Source of the DNA: CSSed11-175R1 sp041685735
GTDB lineage: Bacteria; Actinomycetota; Nitriliruptoria; Nitriliruptorales; Nitriliruptoraceae
NCBI GenBank assembly: GCA_041685735.1
Contig: JAWLFE010000039.1
Coordinates: 1-26,273, forward strand
DNA length: 26,273 nucleotides
Reading direction: 5' to 3'
Part shown: in pieces, positions 7,881 to 15,160 of the stretch
Numbering within the stretch: position 1 is the first letter of the stretch
How the letters are laid out: each line of letters starts with the position of its first letter
Position numbers and translations under genes: made by a program
The notes under the pieces: generated by a model
Databases searched by the model: none
The model's input: the letters and a program-made list of their open reading frames with translations, nothing else
What the model was told of the DNA's origin: nothing

Positions 7881-8881
7881 AGCCGCTCGCCGATGTAGGC
7901 AGCCGCCTCGGCCAGACGGGTCGAGTAGCCCCACTCGTTGTCGTACCAGCCGAGCACCTTGACGAGCTTGCCACTGGCCAGCGTCGAGGGCGCGTCGAAG
8001 ACACACGAGTGCGGGTTGCCGACGATGTCGATCGACACCAGGGGGTCCTCGCTGTACTCCATGATCCCCTTGAGCGGACCGTCCGCCGCCGCCTTCATGG
8101 CGCCGTTGATCTCGTCCTTGGTGACCTCACGATCCAGGATCAGCGTGAGGTCGGTGATCGAACCGTCCGGGATGGGCACCCGTAGCGCCATCCCGCCGAG
8201 TCGGCCCTCGAGTTCAGGCAGCGCCAGCGACGCGGCCTGGGCGGCACCGGTGGTGGTTGGCACGATCGACACGGCAGCGGCACGGGCGCGTCGCGGATCC
8301 TTGTGGGGCGCATCGTGGATGTTCTGATCGCCCGTGTAGGCGTGGATGGTCGTCATCAGGCCCTGGGCGATCCCGAAGCTGTCGTTGAGCACCTTGGCCA
8401 TCGGGACGACCGAGTTGGTGGTGCAGGAGGCCATCGAGATCACGTCGTGGGCAGCTGGGTCGTAGTCCCCCTCGTTGGCGCCGAGGACGATGGTGACGTC
8501 CTCCTGCTTGGCGGGTGCGGAGATCAGGACCTTCTTGGCCCCGGCCGTGAGGTGCTTCGCCGCGTCATCGCGCTGCGTGAAGAACCCCGTGGATTCGACC
8601 ACGATGTCGACGTTCATGTCCGCCCAGGGCAGGGCGGCCGGATCGCGCTCGGAGAGCACCTTGAGCGTCTTGCCGTTCACCACGATGTCATCACCGGCGA
8701 CCTCGACCGTGCCATCGAAACGGCCGTGGACGCTGTCGTACTTCAACAGCATCGCCAGCGCGTTCGTGTCGGTCAGGTCGTTGACCGCGACGAACTCCAG
8801 GTCGACGCCGCTCTTGAGGGCGGATCGCAACAGGTTGCGCCCGATCCGACCGAAGCCGTTGATGGCGACGCGGGTGGTCAT
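7877..8881 (-). CDS. gap: Glyceraldehyde-3-phosphate dehydrogenase, type I
   Basis: It oxidises and phosphorylates glyceraldehyde 3-phosphate to 1,3-bisphosphoglycerate using NAD. The protein is 334 aa. The Rossmann motif GFGRIGR spans residues 9-15, and Asp35 in VNDLTD is the residue that favours NAD over NADP. The catalytic nucleophile is Cys153 in SCTTN and its partner His180 lies in TTIHAYTGDQ. The C-terminal WYDNEWGYS is intact at 312-320. The start is ATG 8881, with GAGGAG six bases upstream. The open frame continues through the upstream assembly gap, but that part is low-complexity leader and not protein. It is the first gene of the glycolytic run and is preceded by an unusual repeat-rich leader. 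Being NAD-type, it most likely serves the glycolytic direction. Confidence 0.97.
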   Translation of the reverse strand: MTTRVAINGFGRIGRNLLRSALKSGVDLEFVAVNDLTDTNALAMLLKYDSVHGRFDGTVEVAGDDIVVNGKTLKVLSERDPAALPWADMNVDIVVESTGFFTQRDDAAKHLTAGAKKVLISAPAKQEDVTIVLGANEGDYDPAAHDVISMASCTTNSVVPMAKVLNDSFGIAQGLMTTIHAYTGDQNIHDAPHKDPRRARAAAVSIVPTTTGAAQAASLALPELEGRLGGMALRVPIPDGSITDLTLILDREVTKDEINGAMKAAADGPLKGIMEYSEDPLVSIDIVGNPHSCVFDAPSTLASGKLVKVLGWYDNEWGYSTRLAEAAAYIGERL

Positions 8882-8899
8882 GAGGTACTCCTCGGTTCG

Positions 8900-9072
8900 T
8901 GGTCTGATTCTGGCATCTGGCGCTGGGGCCTGGTTCTGAGGTCTGGCTCTGGGCCTGGNNNNNNNNNNNNNNNNNNNNNNNNNNNNNNNNNNNNNNNNNN
9001 NNNNNNNNNNNNNNNNNNNNNNNNNNNNNNNNNNNNNNNNNNNNNNNNNNNNNNNNNNCTGGTCCTGGGGTC
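8900..9072. repeat. Degenerate 13-bp tandem repeat flanking an assembly gap
   Basis: On the plus strand, TGG-initiated units of alternating 7 and 6 bases recur. TGGCATCTGGCGC is at 8911-8923, TGGGGCCTGGTTC at 8924-8936 and TGAGGTCTGGCTC at 8937-8949. TGGGCCTGG at 8950-8958 runs into the Ns. On the far side the pattern resumes with TGGTCC and TGGGGTC at 9060-9072. The array is therefore interrupted by, and probably continues through, the unsequenced stretch. True copy number is unknown. Confidence 0.7.
8959..9058. other. Assembly gap (100 Ns)
   Basis: Exactly 100 undetermined bases. A round 100 is commonly used for gaps of unknown length, so the real size may differ. Similar short repeats sit on both sides, suggesting that the repeat caused the break. 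A small gene hidden here cannot be excluded. Confidence 0.99.
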
Positions 9073-9232
9073 TCGTCCTCAGACCCCGAAGGGCCCGACG
9101 CCCGGAGGCGGCATCGCCGCCGCGGCCCTGCAAGCGTTGTCATCGACCCTAGCAGCGACGCCCAGGACGCTCCAGGGGCATCCGGCCGTGGCCCCCGGGT
9201 CGGCGGTCCCGGTCCACGCCGACCGGGGCAAC

Positions 9233-10189
9233 TCACCGATCGTCGTCGGGAGGCGCCGTCGGACGCCCGGCCGCAAGCCGCAACAGGCGCTGCAGGCGGC
9301 GGTGCACCGTCGACTTGCCGACGGGTGGGTCCAGGAGCTCGCCGATCTCCTGCAACGATGCCGCCGGGTTGGCCAGTCGCGCGAGCGCGACCTCGCGCAG
9401 GTCGTGATCGAGACCGTCGAGCCCCACGTGCTCGAGCGCTGCCTCCACCCCCTGGACCTGGGTCGACGCGGCCCGGATCGTGCGGTTGACATTGGCCGCG
9501 TCAGCGTTCGCGAGCCGGTTGGCGTCGCTGCGCAGCTGGTGGCGGAACCGTCGTTCGTCCCAGCGCATGAACGCACCGGGAGCACCGACCAGGACGAGGA
9601 GATCGCCGATGGCCGCGCCCGACTTGCACACGACGCGGTCGCGCGCATCGGTCATCGGTACGGCTCGCCCCCCCGAGACGCGTCCGAGCAGCGCGCAGAG
9701 GCCCTCGGCAACCGTCGCGGAGCCCGCCCGGAACTCCAGGTGCGCCGGCCGCCCCGGCGTGGAGAGCGAGCCCGATGCCATCAACGCCCCCCGGAGATAG
9801 GCCGCGGTCTGCACCGCATCGAGATCATCGGGAACGCGGTGCACCGGGCGGCCGGCGGTATCGACCAGCCCGAGGTCGGTGGCGATGCGTCGTGCATCGG
9901 GCAGCCGGACCTCGTAGGTGCTGCGCGGTCGGACACCTCCGGGAGCCCGGACCGCCAGCTCCGCGCGGATGCCGTACCGGTGCGCTACCAGCCGGAAGGC
10001 TCGCCGGGCGACCGCGCCCGACGTCGAGGTCAGGGTCAGCCGGACCGATGGATCACCACCCGGGCGCAGGAGTCGGCCTCCGAACCGGTAGAGCGCCGCC
10101 AACTCCGCGGTGACCTCGGCGGTGCCCCCCACGGCTCGGTTGGCGAGTTCCTGGCGCACCGCCTCCGTGAAGCTCGGGGTCTGCTCCAT
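9233..10189 (-). CDS. whiA: DNA-binding protein WhiA, sporulation/division regulator family
   Basis: WhiA is a Gram-positive regulator that joins a LAGLIDADG homing-endonuclease fold without nuclease activity to a helix-turn-helix. In Streptomyces it works with WhiB to switch on sporulation septation, and in Bacillus it affects cell division. The 318 residues show the N-terminal WhiA domain (about 10-110), the LAGLIDADG-like helix YLRGALMASGSL (131-142), the conserved stretch RLANADAANVNRT (225-237), and a C-terminal HTH at about 266-303 (EIGELLDPPVGKSTVHRRL). The ATG shares its A with the TGA of yvcK (TGATG), so translation is coupled, and I see no separate ribosome-binding site. In non-sporulating lineages the gene is still kept, so its presence does not show that this organism sporulates. 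Confidence 0.95.
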   Translation of the reverse strand: MEQTPSFTEAVRQELANRAVGGTAEVTAELAALYRFGGRLLRPGGDPSVRLTLTSTSGAVARRAFRLVAHRYGIRAELAVRAPGGVRPRSTYEVRLPDARRIATDLGLVDTAGRPVHRVPDDLDAVQTAAYLRGALMASGSLSTPGRPAHLEFRAGSATVAEGLCALLGRVSGGRAVPMTDARDRVVCKSGAAIGDLLVLVGAPGAFMRWDERRFRHQLRSDANRLANADAANVNRTIRAASTQVQGVEAALEHVGLDGLDHDLREVALARLANPAASLQEIGELLDPPVGKSTVHRRLQRLLRLAAGRPTAPPDDDR

Positions 10190-11124
10190 CAGTCGGACAG
10201 CAGGGCACGGAACAGCGCAGCCAGCCGGCGCGGATCGTGTCCGTCGTCCCCGTCCAGGAGATCGAGCATCCGCACCTGCCCGACACGTGCGGCCAGGTGC
10301 CCGGGCTCGATCGCCAGCGGGACGCCACCTCCCGAGGGGGCAGCACCGTCGTGCGCGGCCAGCACATCGATCCGCAGGTCACCGACGTGGTCCTGCAACG
10401 CGTCGAGGTGGTCGAGCAGGGCCATCCCCTCCGTCTCCCCCGGCTGCTCCCGCAGGTTGCTGACCAGCACCACGCGACCATCGGCGCCGTTGATGGCATC
10501 GACGACGCCCGGGACGAGCAGGTTGGGCAACAGGCTCGTGTACAGCGACCCCGGTCCGAGCACGATGAGGTCCGCTGCCGCGAGCGCCGCCAACACCTCC
10601 GGAGGCGGGACGGGATCCACGGGATCGAGCCAGACCCGCTGCAACCTCGGGGTCGCTGCAACCGCCACCTGCCCGGTGACCGCACCATCGACGGTCTGGG
10701 CATGGAGCGTGATCGGCGTGACCGTGCAGGGCAGCACGCGGCCGGAGACGTCGAGCAGCGCAGCGAGGCGGTCGAGGCCCGCGACCAGGTCACTGCCCGT
10801 CAGATCCTGCAGTGCGATGAGCATGAGGTTGCCCAGGCTGTGGCCGGCCAGCTCGCCCCGTCGGAACCGGTAGGCGACCAGATCGCGGACGTCGCTGTCC
10901 GCCGCCAGTGCGGTCAGGGCCATGCGGAGGTCACCGGGAGGCGAGACCCCGAGGTCGCGTCGCAGGCGCCCGGACGATCCTCCGTCATCCGCGACGGTCA
11001 CGACCGCCGTCACCCGATCGACGACCTGCCGCAGTGCGAGCAGACTCCGTGCCGTTCCATGTCCGCCGCCGATGGCCACGGCCGTGGTGTCAGCGCGACC
11101 CGCCGGGGTCGACGAGGCGGTCAT
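10189..11124 (-). CDS. yvcK: YvcK/CofD-like gluconeogenesis factor family protein
   Basis: YvcK proteins resemble the CofD transferase and bind UDP-sugars. In Bacillus and mycobacteria (where it is called CuvA) they are needed for growth on gluconeogenic carbon and for cell-wall synthesis. The 311 residues carry the glycine-rich GGGHGT (19-24), the conserved DDGGSSGRLR (47-56), GELAGHSLGNL (90-100) and GPGSLYTSLLPNLLV (190-204). The start is ATG 11124, which overlaps the rapZ stop by four bases (ATGA), and its end overlaps whiA by one base. The rapZ-yvcK-whiA trio is kept across Gram-positive bacteria. Annotation pipelines sometimes call it 2-phospho-L-lactate transferase, but its place in this trio argues for YvcK. 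Confidence 0.94.
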   Translation of the reverse strand: MTASSTPAGRADTTAVAIGGGHGTARSLLALRQVVDRVTAVVTVADDGGSSGRLRRDLGVSPPGDLRMALTALAADSDVRDLVAYRFRRGELAGHSLGNLMLIALQDLTGSDLVAGLDRLAALLDVSGRVLPCTVTPITLHAQTVDGAVTGQVAVAATPRLQRVWLDPVDPVPPPEVLAALAAADLIVLGPGSLYTSLLPNLLVPGVVDAINGADGRVVLVSNLREQPGETEGMALLDHLDALQDHVGDLRIDVLAAHDGAAPSGGGVPLAIEPGHLAARVGQVRMLDLLDGDDGHDPRRLAALFRALLSD

Positions 11125-12056
11125 TCGGCGCCCAGGTCCCGGTGCTGCACGGTGACCGGCAGCCCGGTCGTCGACCGGAGGTACTCGCCGATCGCGTCGC
11201 TGATCGCCACGGAGCGGTGCTTGCCCCCCGTGCAGCCGATCGCGATGGTCAGGTAGCGCTTCCCCTCGGCGACGTAGCCGGGCACCGTGACGTCCAGCAG
11301 GTGTTCCAGCGCGGTCATGAACGGTGGGGCGGCCGGCTGCCCGAAGACGTAGTCACGGACCTCTGGGTCCCGGCCCGTGAAGGGACGCAGTTCCTCGACC
11401 CAGTGGGGGTTGGGGAGGAAGCGCACATCGAAGAGCAGATCGGCCTCCCTGGGCGACCCGCGCTTGAACCCGAACGACACGACGTCGATCCGTAGCCGCG
11501 CCGCCTGCGGATCGTCGACGAGCGTCAAGACCCGGTCGCGGAGTTCGTGCACGTTGAGTTCGGTGGTGTCGATGATGAGGTCGGCGAGCCCACGCAGTTC
11601 ACGGAGCAGCTCGCGTTCTCGCTGGATCCCCGTGAGGACACCCGCATCCTCCGCGGCGGGATGCCGACGGCGCGTCTCCTCGAAGCGGCGGACCAGCGCC
11701 TCGTCATCGGCTTCCAGGAACACCAACCGGACGTCGGCCTCACTGCGTTGCAGTTCGCGGATGGCGTCGAACAGTTCGCCGAAGAACTCCCGACCGCGCA
11801 CGTCGGCGACCAGGGCCAGCTTGGTCACCGACGAGCCGGGCGCGAACGCCAGGTCGACCACCCGCTCGATCAGCATCGGCGGCAGGTTGTCGATGACGAA
11901 CCAACCGAGGTCCTCGATCACGTTGGATGCCGTGGAGCGGCCGGCCCCCGACATCCCGGTGACGATGAGGATCCGCGGCCGGCGTGATCCACCGTCCACC
12001 CGGTCCGGATCCGGGCCCGTCGGGCGTCCGGTCGGATGGTCCGTCTGCTCGCTCAC
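11121..12056 (-). CDS. rapZ: RapZ/YvcJ-family nucleotide-binding protein
   Basis: This is a P-loop protein that hydrolyses ATP and GTP. In Escherichia coli RapZ delivers the small RNA GlmZ to RNase E and so controls glucosamine-6-phosphate synthesis; in Gram-positive bacteria the role is less clear. The 311 residues begin with a flexible, Pro- and Asp-rich tail (1-27). Walker A GMSGAGRS (34-41), DNLPP (56-60), the Walker B-like LVFLEADDEAL (111-121), SFGFKRGSPREADL (194-207) and the C-terminal IGCTGGKHRSV (273-283) follow. The start is GTG 12056, which overlaps the uvrC stop by four bases with AAGGAG five bases upstream. An ATG at 12060 lies in another frame. It is coupled to uvrC upstream and yvcK downstream. 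Confidence 0.95.
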   Translation of the reverse strand: MSEQTDHPTGRPTGPDPDRVDGGSRRPRILIVTGMSGAGRSTASNVIEDLGWFVIDNLPPMLIERVVDLAFAPGSSVTKLALVADVRGREFFGELFDAIRELQRSEADVRLVFLEADDEALVRRFEETRRRHPAAEDAGVLTGIQRERELLRELRGLADLIIDTTELNVHELRDRVLTLVDDPQAARLRIDVVSFGFKRGSPREADLLFDVRFLPNPHWVEELRPFTGRDPEVRDYVFGQPAAPPFMTALEHLLDVTVPGYVAEGKRYLTIAIGCTGGKHRSVAISDAIGEYLRSTTGLPVTVQHRDLGAE

Positions 12057-13966
12057 CCATGCTCCTTCACGCGCCCGAGGTGTTCCGAGACGGCCTCCGC
12101 GATCCTACGCGAGATGCCCGGAACCTCCGCCAGGTCGGCCACCGGTGCGCGTCGGATGGCCGCCACGGATCCGTAGCGCCCGAGCAGTGCCTGGCGCCGC
12201 GTCGGTCCGACGCCGGGGATGTCATCGAGCGCCGAGCTCGTGATCCCCGAGGTGCGACGTGACCGCTGGTAGGTGATCGCGAACCGATGGGCCTCGTCGC
12301 GGACCCGCTGGACCAGGAACAGAGCTTCACTGCCGCGAGGGAGCACGACCGGACGGCGCGAGTCCGCTCGCCACAGCTCCTCGAAGCGCTTGGCGAGGCC
12401 GACGAACGCGGTGTCGTCGGTCGGCAGGTCCCGGACACCGTCCAGCGCGGCGTTGAGCTGCCCGACACCGCCGTCGATGATGACCAGGTTCGGCGGGTAG
12501 GCGAACCGCTTGGGCCCATCATCCTCGACGGGGGCGGCCCGCTCCTGCGTCAACCGGGTGAAGCGGCGACGCAGGACCTCGCGCATCGCGGCGAAGTCGT
12601 CGTTGGTGTCGATCGAGAGCTTGAAGCGCCGGTAGTCGCTCTTGCGTGGCAGGCCGTCCTCGAACACGACCATGGAGCCGACGACCTCCGTCCCGCCGAG
12701 GTGCGAGATGTCGTAGCACTCGATCCGCAGGGGCGCCTCGTCGAGGTCCAGTGCCTCCTGGAGCTCCTTCAGCGCCTTCGTCCGGCTGTCGAAGTCGCTC
12801 GCACGCTTCAGGCGGGTCCGTTGGAAGGCTTCGCGGGCGTTCTCCTCGACCGTGCGCAGGAAGGTCAGCTTGTCACCCCGCTGCGGCACGTGGAACCGCA
12901 CCTGCTGGATCGGCCGACCCTGCTGGCCCGTCCGGGTGGCCCGACGTTGCTCCGCGAGCAGGGTGCCGAGCGCGTCGGCATCGTCCGGCTCGACCTGGAC
13001 CAGCACCGTCGGCGGGACATCGTCGTCACGCTCGGCGTACAGCTGCAGCAGGAACGACGTCAACAGCTCCGGGGTGGACAACGGCTCGACCTTGTCGACG
13101 CTCCAGCCCTTCCGGCCGACCAGGCGTCCCCGGCGCACGAAGAACGCCTGGACCGCGGCCTCCAGTTCGTCCTCGTGGACGGCGACGACGTCGAAGTCCT
13201 CGGCGCGTTCGCTGACGACCTGCTGCTTCTCCATCGCGCGCCGCGCGGCGAAGAGCTGGTCACGGAGTCGGGCGGCCACCTCGAAGTTGAGATCGTCGGA
13301 CGCGGCCTGCATCCGGGCCTCGAGGTCACGCAGGACCGGCCCCGTGTGGCCATCGAGGAAGTCGGCCAGGCCGTCGACGAGGTCACGGTGCTGGTCAGGG
13401 GTGACCTCGCCGGTGCAGGGTGCCGCGCACCGGTCGATGTGGTGCAGCAGGCACGGGCTGCCCGACCGGGCGGCACGGTCATAGACCCCCTGCGAACACG
13501 TCCGGACCGGGAAGACACGCAGCAGCAGATCGAGCGTCTCGCGGATCGCGTACGCGTGGGCGTAGGGCCCGAACCGTCGATCCCCCTTCGCCACCGGGCC
13601 CCGTTGCACCCGGGCTCGCGGGACCTCCTGCGAGGTCGACAGGACCAGGTAGGGGTAGGACTTGTCGTCCCGGTACCGGACGTTGTAGCGGGGCCGGTGG
13701 CGTTGGATCAGCGTGTACTCGAGGTGGAGCGCTTCGACCTCGGAATCCACGACGATCCACTCGACGGACCGGGCTGCCTCCAGCATCGCGCGCGTACGTG
13801 CGGCGATGCCGTCCCAGGCCTGGAAGTAGCTGGCCAGGCGGCTGCGCAGTGACTTCGCTTTGCCGACGTAGACGACGCGGCCGTGCTGGTCCTTGAACTG
13901 GTAGCACCCCGGCGCGTCGGGGACGCTGCCAGGATCGGGGCGGAAGCTGGTGGCCGGGTTGCGCAT
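12053..13966 (-). CDS. uvrC: UvrABC nucleotide excision repair endonuclease subunit UvrC
   Basis: UvrC makes both incisions around a DNA lesion marked by UvrA and UvrB. The 637 residues show every module. The GIY-YIG nuclease is at 18-95, with GCY in place of GIY and YVGKAKSLRSRL at 33-44. Cys157, Cys172, Cys180 and Cys184 match the iron-sulphur ligand cluster. The UvrB-binding UVR motif is near 226-240 (LNFEVAARLRDQL). The RNase H-like nuclease has Asp419 (CYDISHLGG), Asp498 (IIDGG) and His560 (DEAHRF). Tandem helix-hairpin-helix repeats at 580-632 include DDIPGVGPTRR and AEVPGISRRI. The start is ATG 13966. There is no Shine-Dalgarno sequence, but TACCCT lies seven bases upstream, so the mRNA may be leaderless. 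It begins the overlapping run that continues with rapZ, yvcK and whiA. Confidence 0.97.
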   Translation of the reverse strand: MRNPATSFRPDPGSVPDAPGCYQFKDQHGRVVYVGKAKSLRSRLASYFQAWDGIAARTRAMLEAARSVEWIVVDSEVEALHLEYTLIQRHRPRYNVRYRDDKSYPYLVLSTSQEVPRARVQRGPVAKGDRRFGPYAHAYAIRETLDLLLRVFPVRTCSQGVYDRAARSGSPCLLHHIDRCAAPCTGEVTPDQHRDLVDGLADFLDGHTGPVLRDLEARMQAASDDLNFEVAARLRDQLFAARRAMEKQQVVSERAEDFDVVAVHEDELEAAVQAFFVRRGRLVGRKGWSVDKVEPLSTPELLTSFLLQLYAERDDDVPPTVLVQVEPDDADALGTLLAEQRRATRTGQQGRPIQQVRFHVPQRGDKLTFLRTVEENAREAFQRTRLKRASDFDSRTKALKELQEALDLDEAPLRIECYDISHLGGTEVVGSMVVFEDGLPRKSDYRRFKLSIDTNDDFAAMREVLRRRFTRLTQERAAPVEDDGPKRFAYPPNLVIIDGGVGQLNAALDGVRDLPTDDTAFVGLAKRFEELWRADSRRPVVLPRGSEALFLVQRVRDEAHRFAITYQRSRRTSGITSSALDDIPGVGPTRRQALLGRYGSVAAIRRAPVADLAEVPGISRRIAEAVSEHLGRVKEHG

Positions 13967-13973
13967 CGTCGCG

Positions 13974-14021
13974 AGGGTACTTGGTGCCCGTAGGCTGCCG
14001 TCCGGAAGGCCAGCGGCACCA
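13974..14021. promoter_or_regulatory. Divergent promoter region of uvrC and the MscS channel gene
   Basis: The 75 bases between the two divergent starts hold a minus-strand -10 candidate, TACCCT (13974-13979), and a plus-strand one, TAGGCT (13991-13996), only 11 bases apart. The first would start transcription at or next to the A of the uvrC ATG, giving a leaderless message. An inverted repeat TGGTGCC (13982-13988) and GGCACCA (14015-14021) straddles the plus-strand element. No good -35 boxes are visible. No GAAC-N4-GTTC SOS box is found here. Confidence 0.4.
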
Positions 14022-14041
14022 GCCCCGTTCGGAGGTCTGAC

Positions 14042-15139
14042 ATGACCCTATTCGCCCAAGCGACCGCGGTCTGCGGCGACGACGAAGGACTGTCCTCGAA
14101 CTGGCTGTGTGAACTGGTCCTCGATCGCACGGGCAACGAGTGGCTGGCCCGGGTCAGCGGGTTCGGGACCACCCTGATCCGCGTGGCGATCATCCTCGTG
14201 GGTGCGTTCCTGGTCAGCCTCATCCTGCGGCGTTGGGTGACGAGGTTCGCAACCCGTATGGAGGGGAAGATCACCGAGCGGCTCGGTCGTCTCGAAGACA
14301 GCCAGAAGTACCGCGTGCGGCGCTTCCAACGACTCCAGGCCATCGCCGGCGTCCTGCGAGGGGCGCTCGCCGTCATCATCTGGCTGACCGCTGTGCTCAT
14401 GGTCATCGCGACCCTCGGCTTCCCCCTGCAACCGCTGCTCGCCGGTGCGGGCCTGGCCGGCATCGTGCTCGGCTTCGGTGCGCAACAACTGGTGCGCGAC
14501 ATCCTCGCCGGCATCGCCATGCTGATCGAGGACCAGTACGGCGTCGGCGACTGGATCGAGGTCGAGGGGCAGATCGGCATCGTGGAACGGGTCGGGCTCC
14601 GCAGCTCGAGCTTTCGGGACATCGACGGGGTGCTACACCACGTCCTGAATGGCTACATCCAGCGGGTGGGCAACCTCTCCCAGGAATGGGCGCGTGCCAC
14701 CTTCGACGTCCCGGTGTCGCTGGATGCCGATCTGCTCGCGGCCAAGCAGGTGATCTACGAGGTCGCCAACGAACTCGCCGAGGATCCCGTCTGGGGGCCG
14801 GACATCATCTCGCCCCCGGAGATCTGGGGGGTCCAGGAGTTCGGCCCAGAGGGCATCAAGATCCGGCTGGTCCTGCCGACCAAGCCGATGGTCAACTTCG
14901 ATGTCACGCGTCAGCTCCGGGAACGCATGAAGCTGGCCTTCGACGCCCACGGCATCCGCATGCCGGCGCAGCAGGTCGACCTCGGCGGGATGCGCACGGG
15001 GTTCCCGGTCGCGACCTCGACCACCGACAAGCGGGGTCGCTACGAGGCCGATCCGGAGAGCACGTCGGACGGCTCATCACCCCGCGACATGACCGACGAA
15101 CTTCGCATCAAGCGGGGGGACCAGGTGCGCCCCGACTGA
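14042..15139 (+). CDS. MscS-family mechanosensitive ion channel
   Basis: This is a small-conductance mechanosensitive channel of the inner membrane that opens on osmotic downshock or carries ions. The 365 residues hold three membrane helices: about 42-63, 104-125 and the pore-lining helix 132-163, which is rich in Gly and Ala (LAGAGLAGIVLGFGAQQL) as in MscS. The beta domain follows with DQYGVGDWIEVEG (164-176) and VERVGLRSS (181-189). HHVLNGYIQRVGN (199-211) corresponds to the usual IPNxxI region. The alpha/beta cytoplasmic domain extends to about 320, and a hydrophilic tail of some 45 residues ends the protein. The start is ATG 14042, with GGAGG six bases upstream. It is the only plus-strand gene between uvrC and uvrA and ends in a hairpin shared with uvrA. 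YggB-like osmotic function is inferred from fold only. Confidence 0.93.
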   Translation: MTLFAQATAVCGDDEGLSSNWLCELVLDRTGNEWLARVSGFGTTLIRVAIILVGAFLVSLILRRWVTRFATRMEGKITERLGRLEDSQKYRVRRFQRLQAIAGVLRGALAVIIWLTAVLMVIATLGFPLQPLLAGAGLAGIVLGFGAQQLVRDILAGIAMLIEDQYGVGDWIEVEGQIGIVERVGLRSSSFRDIDGVLHHVLNGYIQRVGNLSQEWARATFDVPVSLDADLLAAKQVIYEVANELAEDPVWGPDIISPPEIWGVQEFGPEGIKIRLVLPTKPMVNFDVTRQLRERMKLAFDAHGIRMPAQQVDLGGMRTGFPVATSTTDKRGRYEADPESTSDGSSPRDMTDELRIKRGDQVRPD

Positions 15140-15160
15140 CGAACGGCGGGACCTCGTCAG
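15136..15160. terminator. Inverted repeat at the convergent ends of the MscS gene and uvrA
   Basis: CTGACGA (15136-15142) and TCGTCAG (15154-15160) are perfect 7-bp arms around an 11-base loop. One arm contains the TGA of the channel gene and the other the TGA of uvrA on the opposite strand. Only 17 bases separate the two genes. The symmetry suits a bidirectional terminator, but no T-run follows on either side, so intrinsic termination is uncertain. Confidence 0.45.

Larger units (their letters stand above)
8882..9232 (-). promoter_or_regulatory. Non-coding leader region of gap, partly unsequenced
   Basis: This stretch between whiA and gap holds no supportable gene. From the whiA side it contains a possible minus-strand -10, TAGGGT (9146-9151). 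A hairpin GGCGGC-atc-GCCGCC follows at 9107-9121. A strong hairpin with perfect 7-bp arms and a 7-base loop lies at 9067-9087 (GGGGTCT and AGACCCC). Then come the assembly gap, the 13-bp tandem repeat and the gap ribosome-binding site. If transcription starts near 9140, the gap mRNA would have a long, highly structured leader of at least about 260 bases. One of the hairpins could instead end whiA transcription, although none has a T-run. Confidence 0.5.

Noticed and set aside
7881..8006. Upstream extension of the pgk reading frame
   Set aside because: It would overlap gap by about 130 bases and adds no Pgk sequence. GTG 7880 gives the normal length and a 4-bp overlap with gap.
8882..9133. Upstream extension of the gap reading frame
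   Set aside because: The added residues are low-complexity repeat and Ns. The internal ATG 8881 has a strong ribosome-binding site and begins the conserved Rossmann fold.
8303..10873. A plus-strand open frame of 856 codons
   Set aside because: It is antisense to gap, whiA and yvcK and continues through the 100 Ns, which supply no stop. There is no domain content.
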